DNA of 64,000 bases from Streptomyces nigrescens (lineage in GTDB: Bacteria > Actinomycetota > Actinomycetes > Streptomycetales > Streptomycetaceae). Under the pieces are notes generated by a model. That model was not told the origin of the DNA. It saw nothing but the letters and a program-made list of their open reading frames with translations, and did not search any database. The DNA lies in NCBI GenBank assembly GCA_024349765.1, contig AP026074.1, forward strand, positions 868,001 through 932,000, read 5' to 3'. Both the position numbers and the translations under genes were made by a program. Below are positions 37,851 through 47,544 of this stretch, piece by piece. The stretch's first letter is position 1. Every line of letters starts with the position of its first letter.

Positions 37851-38724
37851 AGCGTGTTGCAGAAGGTTGAGAGTGGGCAGGCCAGGGGTGGGTTGGTGCC
37901 TGGCCTTTTCATGTGGCCAGGGCAAGGTTGTGCATGTGGGCAACGGCCTGGATGGCGTGGTGGAGGCCGTGGCCGCGCTGCCGGCAGTCACGGAGGATAT
38001 TTTGTAGTGCTTCATGCGGGCGAAGGTGTGCTCGACGCGGGCTCGCACCCGGCGATGCTCTGTGTTGTCCGCTTCCTCGCCTGGCAGCAGCCGGCGTCCT
38101 GGGCGTTGGCGGTGCGGGACGACGAGCCCGGTGTTGATGTAGGCGCCGTCGCCAAGGACAGTCACGTCCCTGCAGGTCTGGGCGAGGCCGGAGTCCCGCC
38201 AGGCCTTCGCGTCGGCGGTGGTGCCAGGCACCGGGCGGGCCGCTGCGACCACCAGGCGGGTATCGGCATCGATGATGATCTGCACGTTTGCCGAAAAACG
38301 GTAGTTCCGTGAGGAGGCGCCGACCTTCCGGTCACGGACCGGGATCAGCGTGCCGTCCACGATCCACAGCCGCTCCACCGCATCGGCGGGGAGGGAAGCC
38401 TGCTCCAGGGCAAGAAGAGGCCGCAGCCGTTGGATGACTCGGCACACCGTTGCCGAGGAGACGCCGGACAACGGCGCGAGCTGCCGCATCGTGAGGTTCG
38501 TGCGGTAATAAACGGCCACCAGCAGCACCCGCTCCGCCAGCGGCAGGCACCACGGCCGACCACCACCGGGACCGTTTCCACCCCACTCGCGCACCACCTT
38601 CAACAACCGCTCGAACTACCGCATCCGCAGACCCGTGAACGTCTCCACCCACAACGACTCAGCCCTCAACACCCCACCCATACACGGAAAATGCCCGACC
38701 CACAGCCTTCTGCAACACGCTTTA
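37848..38724. mobile_element. IS5-family insertion sequence with defective transposase
   Basis: Perfect 19-base inverted repeats TAAAGCGTGTTGCAGAAGG (37848-37866 and 38706-38724). The element is 877 bases and carries one minus-strand DDE transposase with two defects. It interrupts the TPR-like gene at 37431-37850. Confidence 0.85.
37909..38681 (-). pseudogene. DDE_Tnp_4-type transposase with TAG and a 2-base insertion
   Basis: From ATG 38681 the frame reads MGGVLRAESLWVETFTGLRMR, then TAG (plus-strand 38616-38618), then FERLLKVVREWGGNGPGGGRPWCLPLAERVLLVAVYYRTNLTMRQLAPLSGVS ... RLWIVDGTLIPVRDR ... VLGDGAYINTGLVVPHR ... RARVEHTFARMKHYKI. All three acidic regions (VDGT, GDGAY, RVEHTF) are kept. 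An extra AT pair after KHYK shifts the frame; the proper end LRDCRQRGHGLHHAIQAVAHMHNLALAT stops at 37909. Internal initiation after the TAG is conceivable. Confidence 0.78.
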
Positions 38725-38844
38725 GGCTCTGTCTCCTCGATCGAGAGTCATTCCTGCTCCTGCTCAAACGCGATGTGCGGTAGTCGACGTCAGTGCGCGG
38801 CGTGGCCGATCGAATGGAGGAGTGCCCAGCCCCTGGGCGGCAGC

Positions 38845-40128
38845 TCAGTCGCCCGGCGCTATCTCCCGGCTGCGGCCTGCCCTCTGGATCACGTACGGCA
38901 TGGCGAGACCGGCTGCGACGAACACACCGCCCATCACGAGCCAGCCGGGCGCCCCCCAGGTCACGCAGAGCAGGCTCAGCAGGCTCGGCGCAACCACGTA
39001 GCACAGGCCCATGCCCATGCCGAACACCCCGGAGTACTGGCCCTGGGCATGTGCGGGAGCAAGCCGGAACCGCAGCTCCAGCGATCCGGCCGCATGCCAC
39101 AGTGAGCCCACCGTGTGAATGGCGACGCCGACCATCATGATCGTCACGGCGGCCCAGCCGGGTACGCCGGAGGCTGCGGCGATGACCGCCATGCCGATCA
39201 GGAACGCCAGCCCGGCTCGGCGGGTGGCCCGGCCGGCGACTATGCCGCCCTTGACCCCGCGACTGGTCCGGATCTGCAGGAACACCACCATCACGGTGTT
39301 GACTGCGATCGCCAGACCGACGAACCACCGCGGTGCGTCCGTGTGCAGGACCACCCACAGCGGCAGGGCGTACGACAGCACCTCGCTCTGGATCCACATG
39401 ATGCCGTCGAGCACGACGAACGCCACGTACGGCTTGTCCTTGAACGCGATCCACCGGCCTTCCTCGCGCGGGGAGGGCAGGGGTTCGAGCTTCGGCAGCT
39501 TGACCAGGACGGCGGCACTGCCGATGAATGTCAGCGCGTTGGCGAAGATGAGGGCGCGGTAGGCGAAGTCGCTGTCGATCTGCACCACCGCACCGGCCGC
39601 CAGCGCGCCGAACGTGCTGGCGAGCATGGCCACCGATCGCAGGTAGGAGCGGAACTTCGGCACCTCGTCACCGCCGAAGCGGCGGATCATCGGGCCACGA
39701 GCCGCACCGCCGGACGAGCCGGCGAGGTCCGTCACGGCCACAGCCAGGACGAACGACCATAACGCGTGGGCGAACAGCAACGACGTCATGGAAAGGGCCT
39801 GGATCAACAGAGTGATCAGAAAGATGCCCTTCGGGCCGCGGCGGTCAGCGAGATGCCCTACCGGGATACCGGCAATCAGACCGACCACCCCCGCGACACT
39901 GAGGCCGAGACCGACCTGCCCGATGGACAGGTGCATCACCCGCAGGGCGTACAGCGGCACGGTCGCCAGGAAGGCCGCGGTGCCGAGCTGGTTGACGAAG
40001 CCGGCGAGGGACAGCCCCCGCTGGGGGCCGGACTCCAGTAGCAGTCCTCGCCGTATTAGCCAGGACCGGTTTGCGTCGCCGTTTTCCCCAGGGGTGCTGT
40101 CGGTTGACGTGGTGGGGGCTTGGTTCAC
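38845..40128 (-). CDS. MFS transporter
   Basis: 427 residues with about twelve membrane helices. The A-motif between helices 2 and 3 is GIPVGHLADRRGPKGIFLITLLIQA, and a second DR-type loop lies in the C-terminal half. It probably exports a small molecule by proton antiport; the substrate is unknown. The GTG at 40128 is favoured by GGAG six bases upstream; longer frames up to 40398 would add a Pro- and Arg-rich non-hydrophobic extension. It stands alone between two IS elements, so cargo of a former composite transposon is possible but not shown. Confidence 0.88.
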   Translation of the reverse strand: MNQAPTTSTDSTPGENGDANRSWLIRRGLLLESGPQRGLSLAGFVNQLGTAAFLATVPLYALRVMHLSIGQVGLGLSVAGVVGLIAGIPVGHLADRRGPKGIFLITLLIQALSMTSLLFAHALWSFVLAVAVTDLAGSSGGAARGPMIRRFGGDEVPKFRSYLRSVAMLASTFGALAAGAVVQIDSDFAYRALIFANALTFIGSAAVLVKLPKLEPLPSPREEGRWIAFKDKPYVAFVVLDGIMWIQSEVLSYALPLWVVLHTDAPRWFVGLAIAVNTVMVVFLQIRTSRGVKGGIVAGRATRRAGLAFLIGMAVIAAASGVPGWAAVTIMMVGVAIHTVGSLWHAAGSLELRFRLAPAHAQGQYSGVFGMGMGLCYVVAPSLLSLLCVTWGAPGWLVMGGVFVAAGLAMPYVIQRAGRSREIAPGD

Positions 40129-40440
40129 CCTGTACTCCAATGTCTGTCGATCGTGCTGTGCCGAGATCAGGGGTGGCATGTGAGGCCGGTGTGCCAAATG
40201 GCTCCGCGGCGAGGATCGCGAGGGGGCGAGCCGATCCCTGAGAGACTGAGCGGTCACGGACGCTCCTTCCCAACAACCCCTGCACCGGGCAGGATTGAGA
40301 AGCGGCAGGCGTGGAGTATGCCCAGGTGAGAGCCATGATGAGAAGGCACCTGGTGTTGGGGGAATGTCACAGCGGAAACGGGAATCTGCGCACAGCACTC
40401 CCGGTTATGCGTAGTGGTGCTCCCCTCTCATGGACTCCTG

Positions 40441-41413
40441 TCACGAGCGGAGCCAGATGAGGAGCGCAGCGGCGGTGACGGTGCTGAGGTAGACGTACCC
40501 TCGCTTGTCATATCGGGTGGCGACGGCTCTGAACTGCTTGAGCTTGCCGATGGCCCGTTCCACCGTGTTGCGCTCTTTGTAGCGGCCCTTGTCGAAGCCC
40601 GGAGGCCGTCCGCCGCGTGAACCCCGCCGCAGGCGGGCGGCCTTGTGGTCCTTCTTCTCCGGGATCGCGTGCCGGATGCCGCGCTTACGCAGATAGGCGC
40701 GGATCTTGCGGTTGCTGTACGCCTTGTCAGCGCCCACGCTGTCCGGGGTGCGGCGGGGGCGCCCGAGCCCCGTGCGGGGAACGCGGATCTTGTCCCTGAC
40801 CGCCTCGAACTGGGTGCAGTCCGCCCGCTGCCCCGGTGTGATGAGCAGGGACAGCGGGCGGCAGCGGCCCTCCGCGGCAACATGGATCTTGGTCGTCAGC
40901 CCGCCACGGGAGCGGCCGAGGGCCTCACCCGGCGCACCGCCTCCTCCAGCAGGAGCCGCAGGATAATGTGCGCGTACACGTGAACTGATCTTTGTGGTGC
41001 CCCTTTTGAAGAGCTGGGTGGGGTGGGTGGCGGCTTCTTGGGAGCGCCGGCGGCGTGCTGGTGGGCTCGCACGGAGGTGGAGTCGACGTTGACGTTCCAG
41101 TCAAGGTCACTGTCGGCGTCGGCAGTGGCCTGAACGTGCCGGAGGAGCATCTCCCACGTGCCGTCGGCCGACCACAGCACATGCCGCTTGTGGACCGTCT
41201 TCCATGGGCCGAAGCGTTCGGGCAGTTCACGCCACTGCACCCCGGTGCCAAGCCGGTGAATGATCCCGTTGATCACTTGACGGTGATCCCGCCAGCGGTC
41301 GCATCGGTTGTTGCTCACCGGCAGCAGCGGCTCCAGCACAGCCCACTCGGTGTCAGTCAGATCCCCCTGCTGAGCATGACCAGAACAACGAACTACCTGA
41401 TCGAAGAGACACG
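40441..41413 (-). mobile_element. IS5-family element with two-frame transposase
   Basis: OrfA (QGDLTDTEWAVLEPLLPVSNNRCDRWRDHRQVINGIIHRLGTGVQWRELPERFGPWKTVH ... DWNVNVDSTSVRAHQHAAGAPKK) and the -1 frame (EALGRSRGGLTTKIHVAAEGRCRPLSLLITPGQRAD ... GADKAYSNRKIRAYLRKRGIRHAIPEKKDHKAARLRRGSRGGRPPGFDKGRYKERNTVERAIGKLKQFRA ... LLIWLRS) make a full DDE transposase. A4G4 at plus-strand 41000-41007 allows the -1 slip without meeting a stop. The start codon of OrfA and the terminal inverted repeats were not identified, so the outer limits are approximate. Confidence 0.75.
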
Positions 41414-41573
41414 GCCTAGTCAGCGCGATGGGGGAGTCCATGGAGCCGCTCCAAGCGATGTTGAACGATGAGGAGCGGCCGCTGGAGGACGTCGCCCCTG
41501 TCCGCGAAGTGGCCTCCAGACTTGCTAGGTCATCAGACATACCAGCGCTTCGTCATCGAATCGCGGGCGGCCT

Positions 41574-42377
41574 TCACAGCGCCGCCTCAGAATCGTCCTT
41601 CGTTGGAGTGAACTGAGCCCGCAGGTCCACATAGACAGAGTCGCTGGTGAGACAGAGGTCTGCCCGGATAACCGTATCCAGAATCACCGCTTGGCCATCG
41701 ACGAACAGCGTGCGAGCCCAGTCACGCAGGTCGGCGACCTCGCGCCGACGCCTCTCGCGCGCCGCCTCTTCCGCCTCGGCCCGTTCCGTCTCCCACTGGC
41801 GCTGCAGCTCCTGGGCCCGCCGGTCGGCCACCTCGCGGCACGGCTGACAACGCAGTGCGCTCCAGCGGGCCCAAGGCAGGGTTTCCTTCCACCAGGCCGT
41901 TGCGGCCTTCTTCGTGCTGGTCTTGGCGCTGTTGCAGTCCGGGCACAGGATCGCCTCCGGCAGCCACGCCGCGAACTCCTCCCGTTCCGTGCGGCGCTGG
42001 GCGGTCCGACAGTCAGGGCACAGCCTGCGGCGCAGGCCTCGAACCTTGGTCGGGGGAACCGGTCGAGGGCGCAGTGTCCCGCACTCGGCGCAGGTCCGCT
42101 CTTGGCGCCGGCGCCGGACGGCCTCGTCGCGCTCCCGGCACTCGTGGCACCGGCCTCGAACGATGTACTTGTGCACGGTGCCGCAGGCCGGGCAGGTGCG
42201 GCGCTGTGCACGGGCCTCCTTCTGCTTGGAGCTGAGCGGGTTCATCTTCGCCGCGGCGGCGGGGTCGTACAGCGGGGCATCCGTATCGAACCTGCGGGTC
42301 TTCACCCGCAGGTAGCCGAGCGGCTGCTGGCCTGCCGCCGGCTTCAGGCGCTCCTCCCGCAGCTGGGCGGATGTCAT
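41574..42377 (-). CDS. zinc-ribbon-rich protein, RRQRL-like
   Basis: 267 residues. The N-terminal part (TSAQLREERLKPAAGQQPLGYLRV, then LYDPAAAAKMNPLSSKQKEARAQRRTCPACG) resembles the RRQRL-motif zinc-binding proteins of Streptomyces plasmids and integrative elements (recognised from memory). Here it is extended by more CxxC pairs, six in all: CPAC, CHEC, CAEC, CPDC, CPDC and CQPC, with a charged coiled region (ELQRQWETERAEAEEAARERRRREVADL) near the end. The upstream in-frame sequence QQYAYGRAPAGL fits the family but has no start codon after the preceding stop, so the gene may have lost its original start. Likely nucleic-acid binding. Confidence 0.65.
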   Translation of the reverse strand: MTSAQLREERLKPAAGQQPLGYLRVKTRRFDTDAPLYDPAAAAKMNPLSSKQKEARAQRRTCPACGTVHKYIVRGRCHECRERDEAVRRRRQERTCAECGTLRPRPVPPTKVRGLRRRLCPDCRTAQRRTEREEFAAWLPEAILCPDCNSAKTSTKKAATAWWKETLPWARWSALRCQPCREVADRRAQELQRQWETERAEAEEAARERRRREVADLRDWARTLFVDGQAVILDTVIRADLCLTSDSVYVDLRAQFTPTKDDSEAAL

Positions 42378-43690
42378 GAGGCCAGCCGGGGCGCGGCCGT
42401 AGGCGTACTGCTGTTCTGCGGGGGAGCGTCAGTTGAACATCGTCATCTGAGTGTCAGTGGCACAGGCGCAGCGACCTGGTTGGCACTGACGGATGGTGCT
42501 CACCTGTTGCTGACATGAGTGACGAAAGGCCATGTCATTCTCATGCCGACTGCTATAGCAGGTGCGGAGTTGGCGCTGGTCAGATACGTGAGTTGCGCTG
42601 TGGAGAGGGATCTGTCCGCGCGCGCGGCGCCCAGACGACCAGCGGGCGCATCGCCCCGAGGAGGCCAGCCCACTCCACGGTCGAGAAGGCCAGCCGAGTG
42701 GACGACGCCGGCGAAGGACGATGCCTACACCTACGTCACCGACTGGGACACAGCGAAGCTGCGGTGGCCGCTGACCTGAAGCCAAGATCCTGCGCGCAAC
42801 TGCCGCGGGCAGGTGCCTGCCCCTGGAGAAGGTGGCAGGTGCAGGTGCCATCAGGAGCGGCGTGAATTGCTGCGGGTTGGTTGAGGTGTTGCTTCAGGCG
42901 CTCAGCGTACCGATCGGGCAGGCCCTGAGTGGCGCCAGGCTGAAAGATCGGGACTTTCTGGGTGAGCTTGAGCTCACAGCGGCCATTCGACAAGTCGGCC
43001 CGACGCAGCCGCAAGCGCGTTCCTGTCACTACCGATCGCTGATCACGCGACTGACGGTCACCGCCGACGGTGCTGGTGGCTCGGCCAGCAGGAACCGCCT
43101 CTCCCGTTCGACACGTGCGTACTTGCCCGGGTGAACCGCCTGACCTTCAACCCCACCTCTTTTGTCCATCATGAGGACAGCCTCTCAGCGCGAGAGCGCG
43201 GAAACACAAGGTCAACGGTGGTTCGTCGTCGTCAGCGGATGGCGTCGGCTTGCTCGGTCCGCAGGAACCAGGCCGCCGGTGCGCTCCGTCACGCGGGACG
43301 CAGGACGAGTCCCCGGAGCACCCGCCGGGACGCGGCCGGCGCGCACGTCCCGGAGGCGGCGGAGACGGGCGAGCCTGTAGTGACCGTGGCTGACCACCCG
43401 TCGGGGGACGCGGCATGCACCGCCCAGAGGGAGTCGCTGGCGTGCCGTCGGACAGCCCCACCCGCCGGTGCCGACCAACTCACCGCTGCCGGTTCGGTCC
43501 GGCACGCGCGGACGCTGCGGAGCCTGACTCGATGCTGCCGAGGGCGAGGGGGCGTTGCGGGGGCCTATGAGAGCACGAAGGGCGTGAGTGCTAGGTTCTC
43601 AACAAGCGTTTATTTTTTGAGAAGTCGGCCGTGAAGTCCGCGGTGCAGCCCACACGTTGGGGCCTGCACCGCATCGTGGAGAGCGAGCAC
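42378..43690. other. 1.3 kb without a supported gene
   Basis: No intact coding sequence was found on either strand. A short plus-strand end (DDAYTYVTDWDTAKLRWPLT, to 42779) looks like the tail of a lost gene. An imperfect inverted repeat (GTCAGTG ... CACTGAC) lies near 42449-42493. The frames in 42.8-43.6 kb have uneven codon use and look like noise. Confidence 0.45.
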
Positions 43691-44878
43691 ATGCGCATCC
43701 TCATCACCGCACAGGCAATCTATTCGCACCTCGCCCCCTTGGTTCTGCCAGTGGCAGAACGGGCCCGAGCCGCGGGCCACGAGGTGGCCATCGCCACTGG
43801 GCCCAGCGTCATCGAGCACGTCGAGAAGCGTGGACTCACCGCGTTGACGCTGCCCCATCTCCAGTCGATGGGGGAGGCGTTCCAGAGCGGTGAACTCCAG
43901 CCTCCGCCGGGCATGGAAAAGGCCGGGTCCGTGACCCTCGAACTGGCGCCGGACTTCTTCGCGGCGACCTTCGTCGGGCACCTCGCCGAGTCCAGCACCC
44001 AGGACCTCCTCGAAGCGGCGAAGGACTGGCAACCCGACCTGATACTCCACGAATCAACCGAATACGGCGGCTATCTGGCGGCAGAGCGCCTCGGTATCCC
44101 ACACGGCGCTCTGGACATCGCGCCCATGGCGCCCTATGCCCACCCCGCCGTGACGAAGGAGCTCAACCGACAGCGGAGCAAGCTCGGCCTGGCACCGGTC
44201 GACGACGCCTGGCATCCGTTCCGCGCCTTCCGCGCAGGGGTCGTTCCGGAGGACTTCTATCCCACAGACAGCCGACTGCCCAACGCCCGCTACTACCAGG
44301 TCCCTTCCCAGACAGCGCAGGCTGCTCTCGACCCTGACATCGCCCAACTCCCCTCCAACCGGCCCCTCGTCCTCGCCACCCTCGGCTCCAACGCCACCCG
44401 ACTTCCCGGCGGCGCTCACACCCTGCTCAACACCATCATCGAGACGCTGGGAAACCTGCCGGTCACCGGTGTCGTTGCCCTGGGCGCCGACCGCGACCCC
44501 CAGCAGTGGGACGGGGCACGCCCCGACAACGTCCACCTGACCTCGTTCGTACAGCAGGAACTGCTACTCCGCTCCAGCGACATGTTTCTTACGCACGCCG
44601 GTTTCAACGGGACGCGAGAGGCGCTGACGGCCGGAGTCCCCATGGTCGCCGTGCCGTTGTTCGCCGAGCAGTCCCACAACGCCAGCCGCCTCCAGGAACT
44701 GGGCGTCGGAACACGAATAGACGTCCAGAACGTCACACACGACTCGCTGGCCGCAGCGGTACGCAACGTACTCGACGACCGCTCCTACCGATTCCGCGCC
44801 CAAGGCATCCAGCGCCGGACCCACGCTCTGCCGGACCTCGACCGGCTGGTGAAAGACGCAGCAGCACTGGCTGCCTGA
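43691..44878 (+). CDS. macrolide-type (MGT/GT1) glycosyltransferase
   Basis: 395 residues, GT-B fold. N-terminal MRILITAQAIYSHLAPLVLPVAERARAAGHEVAIATGP is the acceptor-domain start; the C-terminal nucleotide-sugar site reads VHLTSFVQQELLLRSSDMFLTHAGFNGTREALTAGVPMVAVPLFAEQSHNASRLQELGVG. This is the pattern of MGT-family enzymes that glucosylate macrolides and other natural products, using UDP- or TDP-sugars. GGAG lies upstream of ATG 43691. A TetR regulator follows 269 bases downstream in the same direction. Self-resistance, detoxification or tailoring are all possible; no biosynthetic cluster is adjacent. Confidence 0.88.
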   Translation: MRILITAQAIYSHLAPLVLPVAERARAAGHEVAIATGPSVIEHVEKRGLTALTLPHLQSMGEAFQSGELQPPPGMEKAGSVTLELAPDFFAATFVGHLAESSTQDLLEAAKDWQPDLILHESTEYGGYLAAERLGIPHGALDIAPMAPYAHPAVTKELNRQRSKLGLAPVDDAWHPFRAFRAGVVPEDFYPTDSRLPNARYYQVPSQTAQAALDPDIAQLPSNRPLVLATLGSNATRLPGGAHTLLNTIIETLGNLPVTGVVALGADRDPQQWDGARPDNVHLTSFVQQELLLRSSDMFLTHAGFNGTREALTAGVPMVAVPLFAEQSHNASRLQELGVGTRIDVQNVTHDSLAAAVRNVLDDRSYRFRAQGIQRRTHALPDLDRLVKDAAALAA

Positions 44879-45147
44879 GCGGGACGGCTGCCGCCCGCAC
44901 ACGACCTCCAGGAAGCTTCCGCCGCGCTCCGGCTGTGGACACCCCACCGACCGGAGCCCGGCGGCGCTCCACCAGCCGCGCTGCGGCCCGGCGACACAGG
45001 ACGAAGTGCAGCCGAGGTGGATATGCCCTCACCCGTACCCGATGTCGGACTCTCCCCTACGAAGCCTTCCGGCCCGCCCCTTCAAGCGCTCGGCGTCACC
45101 CAAAGGCACTTGTAGCATCAGGGCCCGCACCGGAAAGGGGACCGACG

Positions 45148-45792
45148 TTGACCTGGGCCGATGTAGTGACGAATGCGCCCGGACAAGCCGCGCAGCGAAA
45201 GGCCGCTTCAGGCGGCCCGGCCACGGAAGCCGCCCTCGACGAGCGCAAAGGCGAGCGCACACGACGGCGCATCCTGGCGGCCGCGCGGCGGAAGTTCGCG
45301 GAGGTCGGCTACGAGCGCGCCACCATCCGGGCGATTGCGACCGAAGCCGACGTGGACAAGTCCTCAGTGATCCAGTACTTCGGCTGCAAACAGGACCTGT
45401 TCCGCGAGGCCGTCCAATGGCAGATCCCCCATGACCGACTCACCACAAACGACCCCGACCACACGGCGGAGAACCGCCTGCGCGGCATGCTGGGCACCTG
45501 GGCGGCGGACCCGGACAGCCCCATGGCAGTGCTCCTGCGAACCAGCATGACGAGCGACGAAGCAGCAGAACTGCTGCGCCGGCATGTCACCGCGGAAGTC
45601 ACCGATCACATCGCTGCCACCATCGACGCCCCCGACGCACGACTGCGAGCCGCACTGTTCAGCGCGATCATGATGGGCATCGCCACCCAACGCTTTCTGC
45701 TGCACATGCCCGACCTGGCCGAGGCAGACGTGGAGGACATCGTCCGCATCGCCGCCCCCCTGCTCCGCAGCCTCGTCGCCCCGGACGCTTGA
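45148..45792 (+). CDS. TetR-family transcriptional regulator
   Basis: 214 residues. The helix-turn-helix domain is RTRRRILAAARRKFAEVGYERATIRAIATEADVDKSSVIQYFGCKQDLFREAV; the rest is the helical ligand domain of the type common in actinobacteria (MLGTWAADPDSPMAVLLRTSMTSDEAAELLRRHV). The TTG at 45148 is preferred over the GTG at 45166 because AAAGGGG lies 7 bases upstream. It follows the glycosyltransferase gene, so regulation of that gene is plausible. No operator palindrome was found in the intervening 269 bases (44879-45147), which hold no other gene. Confidence 0.88.
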   Translation: MTWADVVTNAPGQAAQRKAASGGPATEAALDERKGERTRRRILAAARRKFAEVGYERATIRAIATEADVDKSSVIQYFGCKQDLFREAVQWQIPHDRLTTNDPDHTAENRLRGMLGTWAADPDSPMAVLLRTSMTSDEAAELLRRHVTAEVTDHIAATIDAPDARLRAALFSAIMMGIATQRFLLHMPDLAEADVEDIVRIAAPLLRSLVAPDA

Positions 45793-45869
45793 GAAGCCGC
45801 GCGGAATGGTCTGGTGGTTGGGGCATGGGCGGTGCTTTCCGATCGGGCGGTGTGCCACCGTAGGGCGGC

Positions 45870-46403
45870 ATGAGCGATGATCGCGCGAGGGATACGGGGC
45901 TGGCGCGAGCGGTGCAGTTGCGGGAACAGGGCCAGGCTGGGCAGGCCCGGGAACAGCTGGTGGAGCTGGCCGAGCGGTATCCCGAGGATGCCGAGATCGC
46001 CTACCAGGCGGCCTGGGTGCACGATGTCCTCGGCCTGGAGCGCGAAGCCGTCCCCTTCTACGAGTGGGCCCTGGGCGGTGCGGGCCTGTCCCCGGAGGAT
46101 CGTCACGGGGCTTTCCTCGGGCTGGGGAGCACTCACCGGGTCCTGGGCTCCTACGGGGAGGCCGTGCGGACCCTGCGGCAGGGACTTGAGGAGTTCCCGG
46201 ACGATCCTGCGCTGCGGGCCTTCCTTGCCATGGCGCTGTACAACGAGGGTGAGGGCCGCGAGGCGGTGCGGCTGCTGCTGAGGACGCTGGCCGCCACCAG
46301 CAGCGACCGTCGGGTGCAGGACTACCGGCGGGCGATCGAGCACTACGCCGATGATCTGGACGGCGTGCACCAGACGAACGATGATCCGCAGGAAGAGAGT
46401 TGA
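45870..46403 (+). CDS. tetratricopeptide repeat protein
   Basis: 177 residues made of TPR units: ARAVQLREQGQAGQAREQLVELAERYPEDAEIAYQAAWVHDVLGLEREAVPFYEWAL, then HGAFLGLGSTHRVLGSYGEAVRTLRQGLEEFPDDPALRAFLAMALYNEGEGREAVRLLLRTLA. It is a protein-interaction scaffold of the small cytoplasmic TPR type frequent in Streptomyces; partner unknown. No signal peptide or other domain is present. Confidence 0.85.
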   Translation: MSDDRARDTGLARAVQLREQGQAGQAREQLVELAERYPEDAEIAYQAAWVHDVLGLEREAVPFYEWALGGAGLSPEDRHGAFLGLGSTHRVLGSYGEAVRTLRQGLEEFPDDPALRAFLAMALYNEGEGREAVRLLLRTLAATSSDRRVQDYRRAIEHYADDLDGVHQTNDDPQEES

Positions 46404-46670
46404 GTCACCGGCGGCGCGTGGGCGGCCGTCCCAGCGATGGGTGAACCACGCTCGTCGGATCAGGCTGCGGACGGTGAGGACGGTGTCGGCGAGGTCGAAG
46501 AACGCGTTGCTCACAACAGTGCGGCGTTCGTCGCGCACGCTGAAGCGGTGATCAAGGTCGCGATGATCCGGCTCATGGCCGCCCGCCTCGCCGGCGAGGA
46601 GATCGAACCACGCGGTCCCATCGGGACCGAAGCAGCCCGCCGCCTCGCCGACGACCTCAAGAACGAGTGA
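46404..46670. pseudogene. transposase C-terminal fragments on both strands
   Basis: The plus frame ends AEAVIKVAMIRLMAARLAGEE, the usual tail of one IS5-type transposase. The minus frame around 46430-46510 reads NAFFDLADTVLTVRSLIRRAWFTHRWDGRP, the tail of another IS type whose N-terminal part lies at 48.0-48.4 kb. Both are relics. Confidence 0.6.
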
Positions 46671-46677
46671 TCATTTC

Positions 46678-47284
46678 TCAGCCGGGCGCGGCCAGCGGCG
46701 CGAGGAGGCTGTCGACGACGTGGCGGACCTTCGCGGCCGCCCTGTCGTCGCCCAGGCGCATCGCGGTGTTCGCGGCGGTGAGCACGGCGTCGATCTGGAA
46801 GGCTGTGAGGTCGGCATCGAGGCCGGCACTCGTCCCCGCATCATCGACGGCGTGTCGCAGCTCGGCGGCGATGCGGTCGCGCCGGGCCCGTTGCTGGCCA
46901 GCCAACATGTCCCGCACCGGGCCCGGCCGGCTGTCGAACTCGGGCAGGTTCGCCGCCCAGAAGAAGCCGCCCGGGAACAGCGGCTGCTTGGCGTAGGCGA
47001 GCCAGTGCTCGACCAGGGCGCGCAGCCGCTCGGCGCCCTGGGGTCGGGCCAGCGCGGGGCGGATCACGGCCTCCTCGAAGGCACGGCCAGTTGGAGCTTC
47101 TCCTTCGTGGCGAAGAGCGTCTGGACGCTTTGCCCACGTTCAGGTCCGTCGCGAGCCGACCGAAGCTGAGCCCGTCGAGCCCCTCCAACGACGCCGTGTC
47201 GACGGCGTGCCGCACGATCGTCCGTCGCGACCGCAGACCTCGAAGCAGGCGCCCGTCCTGCACATCCTCGCTCACCGGCCTCAT
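46678..47284 (-). pseudogene. TetR-family regulator with two frameshifts
   Basis: Three minus-strand frames reconstruct one TetR protein: GLRSRRTIVRHAVDTASLEGLDGLSFGRLATDLNV from ATG 47284, then VQTLFATKEKLQLA, then VIRPALARPQGAERLRALVEHWLAYAKQPLFPGGFFWAANLPEFDSRPGPVRDML to 46678. The frame changes lie within the recognition helix region (about 47120) and just after it (about 47075), so DNA binding should be lost. It is divergent from the SnoaL/DUF3237 genes with a near-perfect palindrome between them. Confidence 0.8.
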
Positions 47285-47309
47285 TGTGCCACCCCCTTGC
47301 GAAACACGT

Positions 47310-47325
47310 ACGTACGACCGTACGT
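47310..47325. promoter_or_regulatory. palindromic TetR operator
   Basis: ACGTACG-AC-CGTACGT, a perfect 7+7 palindrome with a 2-base centre, lies in the 47-base gap between the divergent TetR pseudogene and the SnoaL-like start. Such operators are typical of TetR repressors. An extra ACGT at 47306-47309 extends the left side. Confidence 0.7.
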
Positions 47326-47331
47326 TTTCGT

Positions 47332-47544
47332 CGTGAACACCCACCAGATGTTCGAACTCGCCCAGGCACTCGCGCACGCCAATAGCCGTCAGGGCGCGCC
47401 GAACTGCCGGTATTCCTCCAATTCACCTTCGCTGACGGCCTGATCGCCGGCGAGCGGTTCTTCCTCGACCTCGCGGAGCTGTGCGCCCAGTCGGGCGTCT
47501 CCACCGACCAGGTCCGCCACACCCTGCTGGGAGGCAGCGCATGA
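47332..47544 (+). pseudogene. SnoaL-like protein, internally deleted
   Basis: GTG 47332 starts NTHQMFELAQALAHANSRQ; then, after an internal loss and frame change, RAELPVFLQFTFADGLIAGERFFLDLAELCAQSGVSTDQVRHTLLGGSA. These are the first and last thirds of a SnoaL-type cone-fold protein (normally about 150 residues); the centre with the active-site pocket is absent. Its stop overlaps the DUF3237 start (ATGA), so the two once formed an operon under the divergent TetR. Confidence 0.7.

Noticed and set aside
37290-37908. 438-residue minus-strand frame extending from the IS transposase into the TPR-like gene
   Set aside because: The extension is antisense to the TPR-like fragment and begins after a 2-base insertion; the transposase proper ends at 37909.
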